NCBI RefSeq assembly: GCF_014201825.1 | Contig: NZ_JACHFJ010000002.1 | Span: forward strand, 310,001 to 374,000 | Length of the DNA stretch: 64,000 nucleotides | Source: Acidocella aromatica | GTDB lineage: Bacteria; Pseudomonadota; Alphaproteobacteria; Acetobacterales; Acetobacteraceae | Direction: 5' to 3' | Shown: in pieces, positions 53,436-61,984 of the stretch | Numbering within the stretch: position 1 is the stretch's first letter | How the letters are laid out: each line of letters starts with the position of its first letter | Translations under genes and position numbers: made by a program | Notes under the pieces: model-generated | What the model was told of the DNA's origin: nothing | What the model saw: only the letters and a program-made list of their open reading frames with translations | Database searches by the model: none

Positions 53436-54724
53436 GCCACCTCGCTTGGCTGGCGCAACGTCCGCAGCCAGCAGACGCACAGCGCCAGAAGCCGCACCAC
53501 CACCCACCACCAGAGATATTCCCGCACGCCCCAGGCCAGCACCTGCGCCGCATATCCCACCATGCCGGCCAGATGACGGAATAGCCCCTCCCACAACAGC
53601 AGCAGCACCGCCACCGGCAAAAAGCGCAGATCCGCTGCTTCCGCCGCTCGCAGTCGCATCAGCCCCGGCAGCGTGAGCAGCAGGAAGATGGCGCGGTAAT
53701 CGAGATTCTGCGCGGCGCAAAAGCAGAAGCCGACCAATATGGCCCCGGCAAGTAGAAACAGATGCTCCGACTCCGACAGACCGCGTAGCTCCTCCTGGTA
53801 GCGCGGCGCCAGTTGCAGCGCGGAAACAATACCCGCCAGCACCAGCAGCTTCTGCGCCACCACGATATAGAGCGGCACAAAAGGATAGCTCAGCGCCGCA
53901 AAAAAAGCGGCTTGGTCCGGCTCAAGCGTATGCACAGGCAGAAAGGCTAGCAGCGCCAAGCCGAAGGGCACGTTCATCGCCCCAAACACTGCACGGAACG
54001 GCAGGCCGCCGGGCAAAATGTCGATGGCCCGCGCCGTGCCCGCGCCATAGGCCCAGAGGTACACACCTCCCGCCGCCGCCAGAACCAGCGTCATCAGCAC
54101 GATGAAGCGCCGCCTCTCCCGTAGTACCAGCCCCAACAGCACGGCAGGATAAAGCTTCATCGCCGCTGCCAGGGTGAACAACGCATAGCCCAGCGCCGCT
54201 AGCCGCGCCCGCAGCAGAAGCAGCAGGCCCGCCACCAACAGCACGAAGATCAGCACATCCAGATTGGCGGTATTCAGCGCCAGCATCACATCGCCCGAAC
54301 AGAGCCCCAGGCAACGCCAGACAACCCCGCCCCATCCGCGCGCGGGCGGCAACCCCAGGCTGACTAGCAGGAACAGCACGCCGCTAGCCAAACCCAACGG
54401 CATGCGCAGGGCCGGGCCGATGCCCAGATCGGCGATGCGCAGCAGCATTGGCGCGTAATTATACACCCCGCCATGCATACAGGGGCTGGGCAGGTACACG
54501 TTCACCCCCGCTTTCCAGCATGCCCCAGCCTGCAGCACGGCCATTAGATCGGTGAAGGTGTATAAATTCGGGATCGGGTCCAGCAGCCCGAGCAGCGCCG
54601 CATAACCACGCGGAGCCGCAAAGAACAGCAGCATAAACAGCCCGTACAGGGCGGCAGCCACAAGGCTCGGCGCGCAGCGCAGCGCCAGTTCATGGCGTAT
54701 CCCATGGCCGGTGCACCGCGCCAT
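53429..54724 (-). CDS. GT87-type (DUF2029) multi-spanning membrane protein, copy 2
   Basis: 431 residues, about ten membrane helices. Paralogous to the 413-residue protein at 48962: the CMHGGVYNYAP loop, NLDVLIFVLLVAGLLLLL, AAAMKLYPAVLLGLVL, AQNLDYRAIFLLLTLPG and the C-terminal REYLWWWVVVRLLAL all have counterparts there. It is the first of the four membrane genes and starts 7 bases after the era stop, so transcription from the lepB-rnc-era block may read into the cluster. Confidence 0.8.
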   Translation of the reverse strand: MARCTGHGIRHELALRCAPSLVAAALYGLFMLLFFAAPRGYAALLGLLDPIPNLYTFTDLMAVLQAGACWKAGVNVYLPSPCMHGGVYNYAPMLLRIADLGIGPALRMPLGLASGVLFLLVSLGLPPARGWGGVVWRCLGLCSGDVMLALNTANLDVLIFVLLVAGLLLLLRARLAALGYALFTLAAAMKLYPAVLLGLVLRERRRFIVLMTLVLAAAGGVYLWAYGAGTARAIDILPGGLPFRAVFGAMNVPFGLALLAFLPVHTLEPDQAAFFAALSYPFVPLYIVVAQKLLVLAGIVSALQLAPRYQEELRGLSESEHLFLLAGAILVGFCFCAAQNLDYRAIFLLLTLPGLMRLRAAEAADLRFLPVAVLLLLWEGLFRHLAGMVGYAAQVLAWGVREYLWWWVVVRLLALCVCWLRTLRQPSEVAC

Positions 54725-54731
54725 GCTTGGG

Positions 54732-55625
54732 TCAGATCTTCGGGTCGGTCAGTCCGGTGGCGCGGATGCGGGCGGCTTCCTCGTCCCAGCCCGCACGCTC
54801 GGCCACACGCAGGAACAGATCCACCTTGGTCTCGAACAGGCGCGTCAGCTCCGCCCTGGCCCGCGCGCCGATCTCGCGGATGCGCGAACCGCCAGAGCCG
54901 ATCAGGATCGCCTTATGCCCAGGGCGGGAGACGTAGATCACCGCGTCGATACGGATACCGTTCTTCTGCTCCTTGAAGCTCTCGGTCTCCACCGTGGTGC
55001 CGTAGGGCACTTCGTCGCGGGTTTGCAGGAAGATCTGCTCACGCACGATCTCGGCGGCGAGCAGACGGTCCGGCAGGTCGGTCATCTCGTCCTCGGGGTA
55101 AAGGAACGGCCCCTCGGGCAACTTGGCGGTGCAGAAATCCAGCAGCACGTTAATGCCGTCGCCAGTATTGGCGGAGATCATGAATATCTGCTCGAACTCA
55201 GCCAGCGCGGCGAGGTCTTGCGTGAGCGGCAGCAGCTTCTGGCGGTCGATCAGGTCGATCTTGTTCAGCACCAGCGCCATCTTGCGGCCCGAAGCGGCGG
55301 CCTTGGTCACGATCTCGCGCACGGCGTCCGTCAACCCGGCCTTGGCGTCCACCAGCAGCAGCACATAATCGGCCTCGGCTGCGCCATCCCAGGCGGCGGC
55401 GACCATCGCGCGGTCCAGCCGGCGCTTGGGCGAGAAGATGCCTGGCGTGTCCACGAAGAGCATCTGCGCCTCGTTACGCACCAGAATCCCCAGCACGCGC
55501 GCACGGGTTGTCTGCGCCTTCGGCGTCACGATGGAGAGCTTCGCTCCCGTCAGGCGGTTGAGCAGCGTGGATTTCCCCGCATTGGGTGCGCCGATCAGCG
55601 CAATGAAACCGCATTTCGTCGTCAT
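54732..55625 (-). CDS. era: GTPase Era
   Basis: 297 residues. A ribosome-assembly GTPase that binds the 3' end of 16S rRNA. G1 is IGAPNAGKST (11-20), G3 is DTPGIF, G4 is NKIDL, and the C-terminal KH domain has KAILIGSGGSRIREIGARAR. It overlaps rnc by 4 bases, the standard alphaproteobacterial order lepB-rnc-era. The membrane-protein block follows after 7 bases. Confidence 0.97.
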   Translation of the reverse strand: MTTKCGFIALIGAPNAGKSTLLNRLTGAKLSIVTPKAQTTRARVLGILVRNEAQMLFVDTPGIFSPKRRLDRAMVAAAWDGAAEADYVLLLVDAKAGLTDAVREIVTKAAASGRKMALVLNKIDLIDRQKLLPLTQDLAALAEFEQIFMISANTGDGINVLLDFCTAKLPEGPFLYPEDEMTDLPDRLLAAEIVREQIFLQTRDEVPYGTTVETESFKEQKNGIRIDAVIYVSRPGHKAILIGSGGSRIREIGARARAELTRLFETKVDLFLRVAERAGWDEEAARIRATGLTDPKI

Positions 55626-56293
55626 TCTGGCAATATCTCCAGCAGCATCCGTGCTGCTTCCTGTTCCGCCGCGCGCTTGGCCCCGGCCTTGGCCTCGGCA
55701 CTCTCCTTGCCCACGCTCACCCGTATCACGAAGAGCGGCGCATGTGAGGGGCCGCTTTGCGACACCACTTCATAAACCGGCAGTTGCTGGGAGCGCTTGA
55801 GCGCCCATTCCTGCAGCGCCGTCTTGGGGTCCTTGGGTGGGGCGGCCTGGGCCACGACCACATCCTTCATAACCCGGCGGATAAACGCTTTCGCCGCATC
55901 CAGCCCGGCATCCAGATACAGCGCCCCGATCATCGCCTCCAACGCATCGGCCACCACATTTGCCTGGGCGCTCACCCCGCGCTTGGCCTCTCCCGGCGCG
56001 ACGTTCAGCATATGGGCCACGCCATGAGCCTCGGCGATGGCCGCGAGCGACGGCTTGGAGACAAGTGCCGCCAGACGCGGGCCGAGCTTACCCTCCTGTT
56101 CATTGGGAAAGCGCTCGATCAGCCACTCGGCCACCACCAAGCCGAGCACACGGTCGCCGATGAATTCCAGCCGTTCGTTCGAGCCCACCCCCTTGGCCCC
56201 GGCGGCGGAGCGGTGGGTAAGCGCCTCGGCCAGCAGCTCGGGGCGGGTGAAATCATGCCCAAGCAGCGCCTGGGCGGAGGTCAACCCGCTCAC
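55622..56293 (-). CDS. rnc: Ribonuclease III
   Basis: 223 residues from GTG at 56293, which overlaps the lepB stop as GTGA; a start further upstream would overlap lepB by 31 bases. Cuts double-stranded RNA in rRNA processing. The signature NERLEFIGDRVLGL is at 39-52 with catalytic Glu and Asp; the C-terminal double-stranded-RNA-binding domain is recognisable at about 150-220 (DPKTALQEWALKRSQQLPVY and KAGAKRAAEQEAARMLL). Confidence 0.96.
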   Translation of the reverse strand: MSGLTSAQALLGHDFTRPELLAEALTHRSAAGAKGVGSNERLEFIGDRVLGLVVAEWLIERFPNEQEGKLGPRLAALVSKPSLAAIAEAHGVAHMLNVAPGEAKRGVSAQANVVADALEAMIGALYLDAGLDAAKAFIRRVMKDVVVAQAAPPKDPKTALQEWALKRSQQLPVYEVVSQSGPSHAPLFVIRVSVGKESAEAKAGAKRAAEQEAARMLLEILPE

Positions 56294-57042
56294 GTAATGG
56301 AGTGCAGCATCCGGCCCCAACGAATCTCGACGGGCCAGTACCAGAACTGCCAGAACGGATGCTTCAGATCGATGGAAAAGAAGATCAGCGAAGCCGGACC
56401 GATCACGTTCTCGATGGGCACATAGCCCACTGGACCATCGAGGAAGCGGGAATCCTCGGAATCGTCGCGGTTATCGCCCATCAGGAAGATATCGCCCGCC
56501 GGCACGGTGTAAACCGGGGTGTTGTTGGCGAACCCTTCATCGGTGCGCTTGAGGATCTGGTGCACCTTTCCGCCCGGCAGCGTCTCCGTATAGTCGCGGG
56601 CCTGCACCGGCGGCCCGTAGGCATCGCTGTCATCGACATAGGTCCCGGCATCGGTGCGCGGCACCTGCTGGCCGTTGATCAGCAACTGGCCGTTGGTCAC
56701 CTGGATGGTATCGCCCGGCAGGCCGATGACGCGCTTGATGAAATCCTCATCCGGCAGCCCAGGCGGGCGGAACACCACCACATCGCCCCGCTTGGGCGCG
56801 CCGCCCGGCCAACGGCCCGAGAAGACATCCGGCGCGAAGGGGAAGGAGAAATGCGAATAGCCGTAGGCGAACTTGTTCACCACCAGATAATCGCCCACCA
56901 GCAGGGTCGGCACCATGGAACCGGAGGGGATATAGAACGGTTCGAACAGGAAGGTGTGGATGCCAACGGCGATCAGCCCGGCATAGACTATGGTTTTGAC
57001 GAATTCGATAAAACCGCCGGAATGCTGCGCGTTGCGTGCCAT
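56290..57042 (-). CDS. lepB: Signal peptidase I, copy 1
   Basis: 250 residues. Removes signal peptides from exported proteins at the outer face of the inner membrane. One N-terminal membrane helix (about 12-32), catalytic Ser S42 in IPSGSMVPTL and Lys K103 in DFIKRVIGLPGD, and box E GDNRDDSEDSR. It is followed directly by rnc with a GTGA overlap, so this is the copy in the conserved lepB-rnc-era position. A second homologue lies 65 bases upstream. Confidence 0.95.
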   Translation of the reverse strand: MARNAQHSGGFIEFVKTIVYAGLIAVGIHTFLFEPFYIPSGSMVPTLLVGDYLVVNKFAYGYSHFSFPFAPDVFSGRWPGGAPKRGDVVVFRPPGLPDEDFIKRVIGLPGDTIQVTNGQLLINGQQVPRTDAGTYVDDSDAYGPPVQARDYTETLPGGKVHQILKRTDEGFANNTPVYTVPAGDIFLMGDNRDDSEDSRFLDGPVGYVPIENVIGPASLIFFSIDLKHPFWQFWYWPVEIRWGRMLHSIT

Positions 57043-57107
57043 CTATATGCCAATCCTCGAAACTTGGCGCATCAAACCCGGCACTGGCGGCTTGTCAAGG
57101 AAACGCC

Positions 57108-57761
57108 TTACTCCACCCGCCGGAAGAACCGCCCCGGCCGCAGTTTGAGACCGTGCGCGCGCGGGTCCAGCGCCACCAGCACCAGCACGGCTCGGCCGAT
57201 CACGTCCCGCTCGGGCACGTAGCCCACGGGCCCGTCGAGGAAGCGCGAATCCTCGGAATTGTCGCGATTGTCGCCTAGCAGGAAGAGATCGCCCGGCGGC
57301 ACGGTGTAAACCGGCGTGTTGTTGGCAAAGCCGTCATCCGCCACCTTGAGGATGGGGTAGCTCCGCCCCCCCGGCAGGGTTTCGGTGCAGATCCGGGCCA
57401 CCACCGGACCCGCCCCGCTTTCGTCCTCGTAATGGCCCGCGTCGGCGCACGGCACTTGCTGGCCATTGAGGAACAGCCGCCCGGCCTTGAGCTGCACGCT
57501 ATCGCCCGGCAGGCCGATGACGCGCTTGACCAGCACTTCGCCCGAGCCGGTGGGCGAGGCGAAGACCAGCACTTCACCCCGCCGGAACGGGCCGTGGAGG
57601 AATTTGCTGACGATCAGGCAATCCCCCGGCAGCAGTTCCGGAACCATGCTCCCCGAGGGAATCCAGTACGGCGCGAACAGGAAGTGGCGCACGCCCACCG
57701 CCACGGCCAGGGCGATGGCCAATGTCCTCAGCACCTCCCCCAGCCTTAGCGTCTGTTTCAC
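57108..57761 (-). CDS. lepB2: Signal peptidase I, copy 2
   Basis: 217 residues, shorter than copy 1. A membrane helix is at about 9-27; the catalytic residues are S38 (IPSGSMVPEL) and K79 (VLVKRVIGLPGD), and GDNRDNSEDSR is kept. The segment between the two catalytic boxes is shorter by some 24 residues, and the Tyr/Phe-rich insertion of copy 1 is missing. C-termini are very similar (SRFLDGPVGYVP in both), so the pair arose by duplication. Whether the two differ in substrates is not known. Confidence 0.93.
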   Translation of the reverse strand: MKQTLRLGEVLRTLAIALAVAVGVRHFLFAPYWIPSGSMVPELLPGDCLIVSKFLHGPFRRGEVLVFASPTGSGEVLVKRVIGLPGDSVQLKAGRLFLNGQQVPCADAGHYEDESGAGPVVARICTETLPGGRSYPILKVADDGFANNTPVYTVPPGDLFLLGDNRDNSEDSRFLDGPVGYVPERDVIGRAVLVLVALDPRAHGLKLRPGRFFRRVE

Positions 57762-58019
57762 AACTCTACTCCGGCGGCCCTTTAGCCGCGTTTTTCTGCA
57801 CTCCGGTGCTCACGTACCTTAAGCACGCTCGGCTCCGGCACTCAAAAATCACGCCTAACCGCCTCGCCGGAGCGAGTTCTTAAACAGCCTCTCAAGCGCC
57901 GCATTACATTAAATAACCATCTGTAATCTGCCGCTTTCAATCCCGGCGCTTGCGGCGTGTCAACAAATGGGTACAGAGAGGCCCGCATTTGCCAGCACAG
58001 CACGGAGACCGATTCGCCC
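57762..58019. other. Divergent intergenic region, lepB2 / D-Ala-D-Ala carboxypeptidase
   Basis: 258 bases holding two divergent promoters. The central part around 57900-57940 is A/T-rich (ATTACATTAAATAACC). No operator or RNA gene was recognised. Confidence 0.35.
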
Positions 58020-59279
58020 ATGCTCAAGACCAACGGTTTGTCCCGCGCCGCCCTTGCCGCCGCGCTGGTCTTCGCCAACGCCGCCGCGGCCAAGACTCAC
58101 CACGCCGTCGATAACGGCCCCCACACCGCTTCCGCCCAGGCGGACAAGATCGGCGCCACCGCCGCGCCCACCGGCCCGGCGCCGGTGCCGGATTCCCCGG
58201 CGGGCGATAAATCCACTCCCGTGCCGCCCACGCTGCCGGACATGACGGCCTATGTGCTGATGGACGCCGCCACCGGCGCCATCCTGGCCGAGGCCGCGCC
58301 GCATATGCAGCTCCCCCCCGCCAGCCTGACCAAGCTTATGACGGCGCACATCGTCTACAAGGCGCTGCACAGCGGCGGGCTGAAGCTGGACCAGACCGTG
58401 CCGGTCTCGGTCGATGCGTGGCACCAGCAGGGCTCCACCATGTTCATCGACCCGACCTCGGTCGTTACCGTGGACCAACTCCTGCACGGGCTGATCATCG
58501 ACTCGGGTAACGACGCCGCCACCGCCCTGGCTGAGCAGGTGGCCGGCTCCACCGATTCCTTCGTGCAAATGATGAACAAGGAGGCCGCCAATATCGGCCT
58601 CACCGATACCAACTACGTCAACCCCACCGGCCTGCCCGACCCCGCACTGCACACCTCGGCCATGGACGTGGCGCTGCTCTCCCGCGCCATCCTGCAGGAG
58701 GAGCCGGAGATCCTCGATATCTCCAAGCAGCAGAGCTACACCTACAACAACATCACCCAGGCGAGCTGGAACCCGGTGCTGGCCAAGGACCCCACCGTGG
58801 ACGGCCTCAAGACCGGCCTGACCAAGGAAAGCGGCCATTGCATCGACGTCACCGCCCAGCGCGGCAGCATGCGGCTGATCGCCGTGGTCACCGGCGGGCC
58901 GACCTGGGGCGAAAGCACCGCCGCCATCGAGACGCTGCTCGCCTACGGCCAGAAATTCTTCACCGACACGAAGATCGCCACCGCGAACCAGCAGATCGAC
59001 ACGCTCACCAGCGACGCGCTGGATAGCGGCAGCGTGCCCGTCGGCCCGGCGCAGGACGTGTTCCTCACCCTGCCCGCCGACGCCGCCAACAGCGTGACCC
59101 ACAGCATCACCTACACCGCCGACCTCACCCCTGGCGTGACCAAGGGCGAGACGCTGGGCAGCGTGACCTACACCGCCAACGGCAAAACCCTGGCCACCGT
59201 GCCGGTGCTGGCCCTGGCGGATTCGCCGCAGGCGAGCTTCTTCACCAAAATCAAACGTAAGCTGAGCAAGTATCTATGA
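58020..59279 (+). CDS. dacA: D-alanyl-D-alanine carboxypeptidase (DacA/PBP5 family)
   Basis: 419 residues from the ATG at 58020, which gives a clean signal peptide (LSRAALAAALVFANAAAA). Trims the terminal D-Ala from peptidoglycan stem peptides in the periplasm. Serine-peptidase motifs: SLTK (102-105), SGN (162-164) and KTG (264-266). The C-terminal PBP5-type beta domain covers about 310-400, and the last residues FFTKIKRKLSKYL form a basic amphipathic anchor that holds such enzymes on the membrane. A Pro/Ala-rich linker of about 45 residues separates the signal peptide from the catalytic domain. The next gene overlaps its stop by 4 bases. Confidence 0.94.
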   Translation: MLKTNGLSRAALAAALVFANAAAAKTHHAVDNGPHTASAQADKIGATAAPTGPAPVPDSPAGDKSTPVPPTLPDMTAYVLMDAATGAILAEAAPHMQLPPASLTKLMTAHIVYKALHSGGLKLDQTVPVSVDAWHQQGSTMFIDPTSVVTVDQLLHGLIIDSGNDAATALAEQVAGSTDSFVQMMNKEAANIGLTDTNYVNPTGLPDPALHTSAMDVALLSRAILQEEPEILDISKQQSYTYNNITQASWNPVLAKDPTVDGLKTGLTKESGHCIDVTAQRGSMRLIAVVTGGPTWGESTAAIETLLAYGQKFFTDTKIATANQQIDTLTSDALDSGSVPVGPAQDVFLTLPADAANSVTHSITYTADLTPGVTKGETLGSVTYTANGKTLATVPVLALADSPQASFFTKIKRKLSKYL

Positions 59280-59524
59280 GCGACACCCTCCCCGACCGCC
59301 TCTCCATCGACCCGGACAGCGCCTTCTTCAACGAGAAGCTGCTGGAGCGGGGCATCGGCATCCGTTTCAACGGGGTCGAGAAAAACAATGTCGAGGAATA
59401 TTGCGTCTCCGAAGGCTGGGTGCGCGTGGCCGCCGGCAAAACCACCGACCGTCACGGCAAGCCGCTGACCATGAAGCTCAAGGGCAAGGTTGAAGCTTAT
59501 TTCCGTGACGACGCCGCGGGCTAA
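59276..59524 (+). CDS. DUF3297 family small protein
   Basis: 82 residues. The sequence LPDRLSIDPDSAFFNEKLLE, IGIRFNGVEKNNVEEYC, and the ending PLTMKLKGKVEAYF match the DUF3297 family, which is widespread in alpha- and gammaproteobacteria without known function. The ATGA overlap with the carboxypeptidase stop suggests co-translation. A bidirectional terminator follows. Confidence 0.88.
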   Translation: MSDTLPDRLSIDPDSAFFNEKLLERGIGIRFNGVEKNNVEEYCVSEGWVRVAAGKTTDRHGKPLTMKLKGKVEAYFRDDAAG

Positions 59525-59531
59525 GAAAGTC

Positions 59532-59559
59532 GTGGGGGCTTTTTGAAAAAAGCCCCCAC
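59532..59559. terminator. Bidirectional terminator between the DUF3297 and flavin reductase genes
   Basis: GTGGGGGCTTTTT and AAAAAGCCCCCAC with a 2-base loop. The stem itself carries the T- and A-runs, so it works for both convergent genes. Confidence 0.85.
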
Positions 59560-59562
59560 ACC

Positions 59563-59580
59563 TGCAAAAAACTTTTAGAA
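59563..59580. repeat. Dispersed intergenic element, copy C (one end)
   Basis: TGCAAAAAACTTTTAGAA, matching the right end of the elements at 18743 and 43370, next to the terminator hairpin and ending in front of a stop codon, as in the other copies. Confidence 0.5.
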
Positions 59581-59581
59581 C

Positions 59582-60199
59582 TTAGCCGGGCCGCTTCATA
59601 TCGAGGCGGGTTTCCGGCAGCACTTCGGCATATGCCGTGGCGCCTCCCGCGCGCAGCAGAATACGTGCGCTGAACGTGTCGAATACCCCATCCACGATCA
59701 GATGCGGGGCAATATGCACGCCCACCACTTCCCCCAGTACCAGCCACGCCTCGGCGGGCTGCCCTTGCCAGCCCTTGAGCTGCACGATCTCCGCCACCTT
59801 GCACTCGAAATTCACCGGGCTCGCCGCCACGCGTGGCGGCTGCACGAGGTTCGCGGGCGCCTTTTCCAGCCCGGCTAAAGTGAATTCATCCACCCCATAA
59901 GCCGCCGTGGCTGAGGTCGCGTTCATCGCCTCGGCCAGCTCCCGCGTGGCGAGGTTCCATACGAACTCCCCGGTCTCCCGAACATTGCGCAGCGTGTCCT
60001 TGGCGCCGATGCTGGAGAAGCCGATAATCGGCGGGTGATAACAAAAGGCATTGAAAAAGCTGTATGGTGCCAAATTCACCGAACCATCCGCACCGCGTGA
60101 GGAGATCCAGCCAATTGGGCGCGGCCCGACGATGGCGTTGAACGGATCGTGCTTCAGCCCGTGCCCTTTGGCCGGTTCGTAGAAATGGTCCTGCTCCAT
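59582..60199 (-). CDS. Flavin reductase-like (FMN-binding split barrel) protein
   Basis: 205 residues. The split-barrel flavin domain is clear: IVGPRPIGWISSRGADGSVN, LAPYSFFNAFCYHPPIIGFS, KDTLRNVRETGEFVWNLAT. Such proteins reduce FMN or FAD for partner monooxygenases or hold FMN themselves. No partner oxygenase lies nearby. It converges on the DUF3297 gene and follows the GGDEF-type gene by 31 bases on the same strand. Confidence 0.88.
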   Translation of the reverse strand: MEQDHFYEPAKGHGLKHDPFNAIVGPRPIGWISSRGADGSVNLAPYSFFNAFCYHPPIIGFSSIGAKDTLRNVRETGEFVWNLATRELAEAMNATSATAAYGVDEFTLAGLEKAPANLVQPPRVAASPVNFECKVAEIVQLKGWQGQPAEAWLVLGEVVGVHIAPHLIVDGVFDTFSARILLRAGGATAYAEVLPETRLDMKRPG

Positions 60200-60230
60200 G
60201 CCCCCCTATGTGGCACCGCCACCGCCGGGC

Positions 60231-61511
60231 TCAAGCCTTCTCGGTGAATTCCGTCTCCCGGTAACGACACACCTGATCGCCACCGAACAGCCTTGCATCG
60301 GCCAGCGCCTGGGTGGCGCGGCGGGTGAGCTCCTGCGGGTTATAGAGGTCATCTGGCCCGCTGAAGGCCGCAGCCCCGCCGCTTAATGTCAGCAGCCCGC
60401 CCTCGCGCACATCGTCGGGCAGGGCCAAAGCCCGCACCGCCTCGGCAATCTTTTGCGCCACGCACTCCGCCCCGGCGGCATCGGCCAACGGCAGTAGTAC
60501 GGCGATTTCCGTCTTGCTGTAACGAGCGACGAGATCGCCCGTACGGCGCGGTACAGCCCGCACCGCCTCGCCCACGCCGCGCAGGCAGGCATCGGCGGAT
60601 TTGCGGCCGTGGCGCGCCGTGTAGCGAGCGAATTGGTCGATCTCGATCAGCACCAGCCCAAGCGGCATCTTGCTGCGTACGGCGCGCTTGAACTCGTAGC
60701 CCAGGCTGGCATCGAACTGCTTGCGGCTGAGCAGGCCGGTGAGTTCGTCCACGGTACCATCCTCCAACCCGGCATGGGCAGGCGGATGCGTCTCGGCCCT
60801 GCGGGTCTCAGTCACATCCACCATCACGCCCTGCACCGCCTCCACGTCCCCGAAGCGGCCACGCAGCGCCTGGGCGCGCAGCACCACGTTGCGGATCTCG
60901 CCATCCGGGCGGCGCAGCTTGGCCGTTACATCAAACTCGCCGCCTTTTTCCATGACTTCGCGCAGCAGCGCCCCGATGCGCGCGCCATCCAGCGGATGAA
61001 ATGCCGCGAGTGCCGAGTCCAGCCGTGGGCGGTAATGCTCGTGCCACAGGCCATGGATGCGGAACACCTCATCCGACCATGTCAGCGTTTGCCCCGGCAC
61101 GGCGAGGCGCCAATGCCCGACATGCCCGGCCTGCTCAGCCTTGGCCAGCCAGAAACGCGCTTCCTCGGCGGCGGCTTCCGCCCGGCGCGCCCGCGCCTCC
61201 AGCCGCCGGTTGAGAACCTGGGCCCGCCCCTCCCGCAACCGCCGCGCCACCGGCCAGAACACGGCGGGCAGCGCCAGCAGGCAAAGTGCCGCGGTAAAGT
61301 TCAGCATGTAATTCAGCTCAACCCAGCACAGCGGAGCGGTGGCGATGGCCAGTGTCTCCACCAGGGCGCCGGAGAGCAGCGCAATCATCAGTGTCGTGCG
61401 CTGTTCACCCACAACGCTGTCCTCGGTCGCGGTGGAGAGGTCGTTAACCACATAGGCCATGGCGAGAAACGCGCTCGCCGCCATCGTATCTACGATCGTA
61501 TCCGCAATCAT
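60231..61511 (-). CDS. Membrane PAS-GGDEF protein with degenerate active site
   Basis: 426 residues. Two or three hydrophobic segments lie in the first 90 residues, then a short coiled region (about 95-125), a PAS domain (130-237, VGHWRLAVPGQTLTWSDEVFR) and a GGDEF domain (about 253-415, DELTGLLSRKQFD). At the catalytic signature the sequence is RYSKTEIAVLLP: SKTEI (332-336) in place of GGDEF, so diguanylate cyclase activity is improbable. Nine residues upstream, RTGD (323-326) matches the RxxD inhibitory site that binds c-di-GMP. It may therefore act as a c-di-GMP receptor or a partner of other cyclases. Confidence 0.88.
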   Translation of the reverse strand: MIADTIVDTMAASAFLAMAYVVNDLSTATEDSVVGEQRTTLMIALLSGALVETLAIATAPLCWVELNYMLNFTAALCLLALPAVFWPVARRLREGRAQVLNRRLEARARRAEAAAEEARFWLAKAEQAGHVGHWRLAVPGQTLTWSDEVFRIHGLWHEHYRPRLDSALAAFHPLDGARIGALLREVMEKGGEFDVTAKLRRPDGEIRNVVLRAQALRGRFGDVEAVQGVMVDVTETRRAETHPPAHAGLEDGTVDELTGLLSRKQFDASLGYEFKRAVRSKMPLGLVLIEIDQFARYTARHGRKSADACLRGVGEAVRAVPRRTGDLVARYSKTEIAVLLPLADAAGAECVAQKIAEAVRALALPDDVREGGLLTLSGGAAAFSGPDDLYNPQELTRRATQALADARLFGGDQVCRYRETEFTEKA

Positions 61512-61573
61512 GCCGCCTCCGCCGGAAGGAACTGGTTAACAAAGCATTCCTTCCTGAGCATGGGGCGACAAAG

Positions 61574-61984
61574 TTAAGTGGCGGCTAATGGCTCCGCGGA
61601 AATAATCACTTGCGCGTAGGCATAGGGATATTCATCGGTCAGCGAGAGGAAAATGCGCGGCGCATGGCCGGGCGGGGTGATGGCGTGCAGCCGCTCCAGC
61701 GCCCCGCCATGCAACTCCAGTGTCGGCTGGCCGGATTGCAGGTTGACCACGCGCAGATCCGAGAGAAACACGCCATGGCGGAACCCGGTACCGAGCGCCT
61801 TGGCGCAGGCCTCCTTGGCGGCGAAGCGCTTGGCGTAGCTCGGCGCGCGGAAATGCGCCCGGCGTTCGGAGCGGGCGCGCTCCACCTCGGAGAACACACG
61901 CAGGGTGAAGCGCTCGCCATGCTTTTCCAGCGCCGCCTCGATCCGCCTTATGTCGCAGATATCGGAACCGAGCCCGAGGATCAT
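61574..61984 (-). CDS. acpS: Holo-[acyl-carrier-protein] synthase
   Basis: 136 residues. Transfers 4'-phosphopantetheine from coenzyme A to acyl carrier protein. Magnesium ligands are D8 in [11 protein letters not shown] and the Glu of [14 protein letters not shown]. Its ATG overlaps the stop of the RelA/SpoT gene. In most relatives acpS is followed by lepB-rnc-era; here other genes lie in between. Confidence 0.94.
   Translation of the reverse strand: MILGLGSDICDIRRIEAALEKHGERFTLRVFSEVERARSERRAHFRAPSYAKRFAAKEACAKALGTGFRHGVFLSDLRVVNLQSGQPTLELHGGALERLHAITPPGHAPRIFLSLTDEYPYAYAQVIISAEPLAAT

Noticed and set aside
53436-53720. N-terminal extension of the 537-residue membrane protein
   Set aside because: It runs out of phase through the end of the upstream GT87-type gene and is Ala/Gly/Arg-rich without membrane character.
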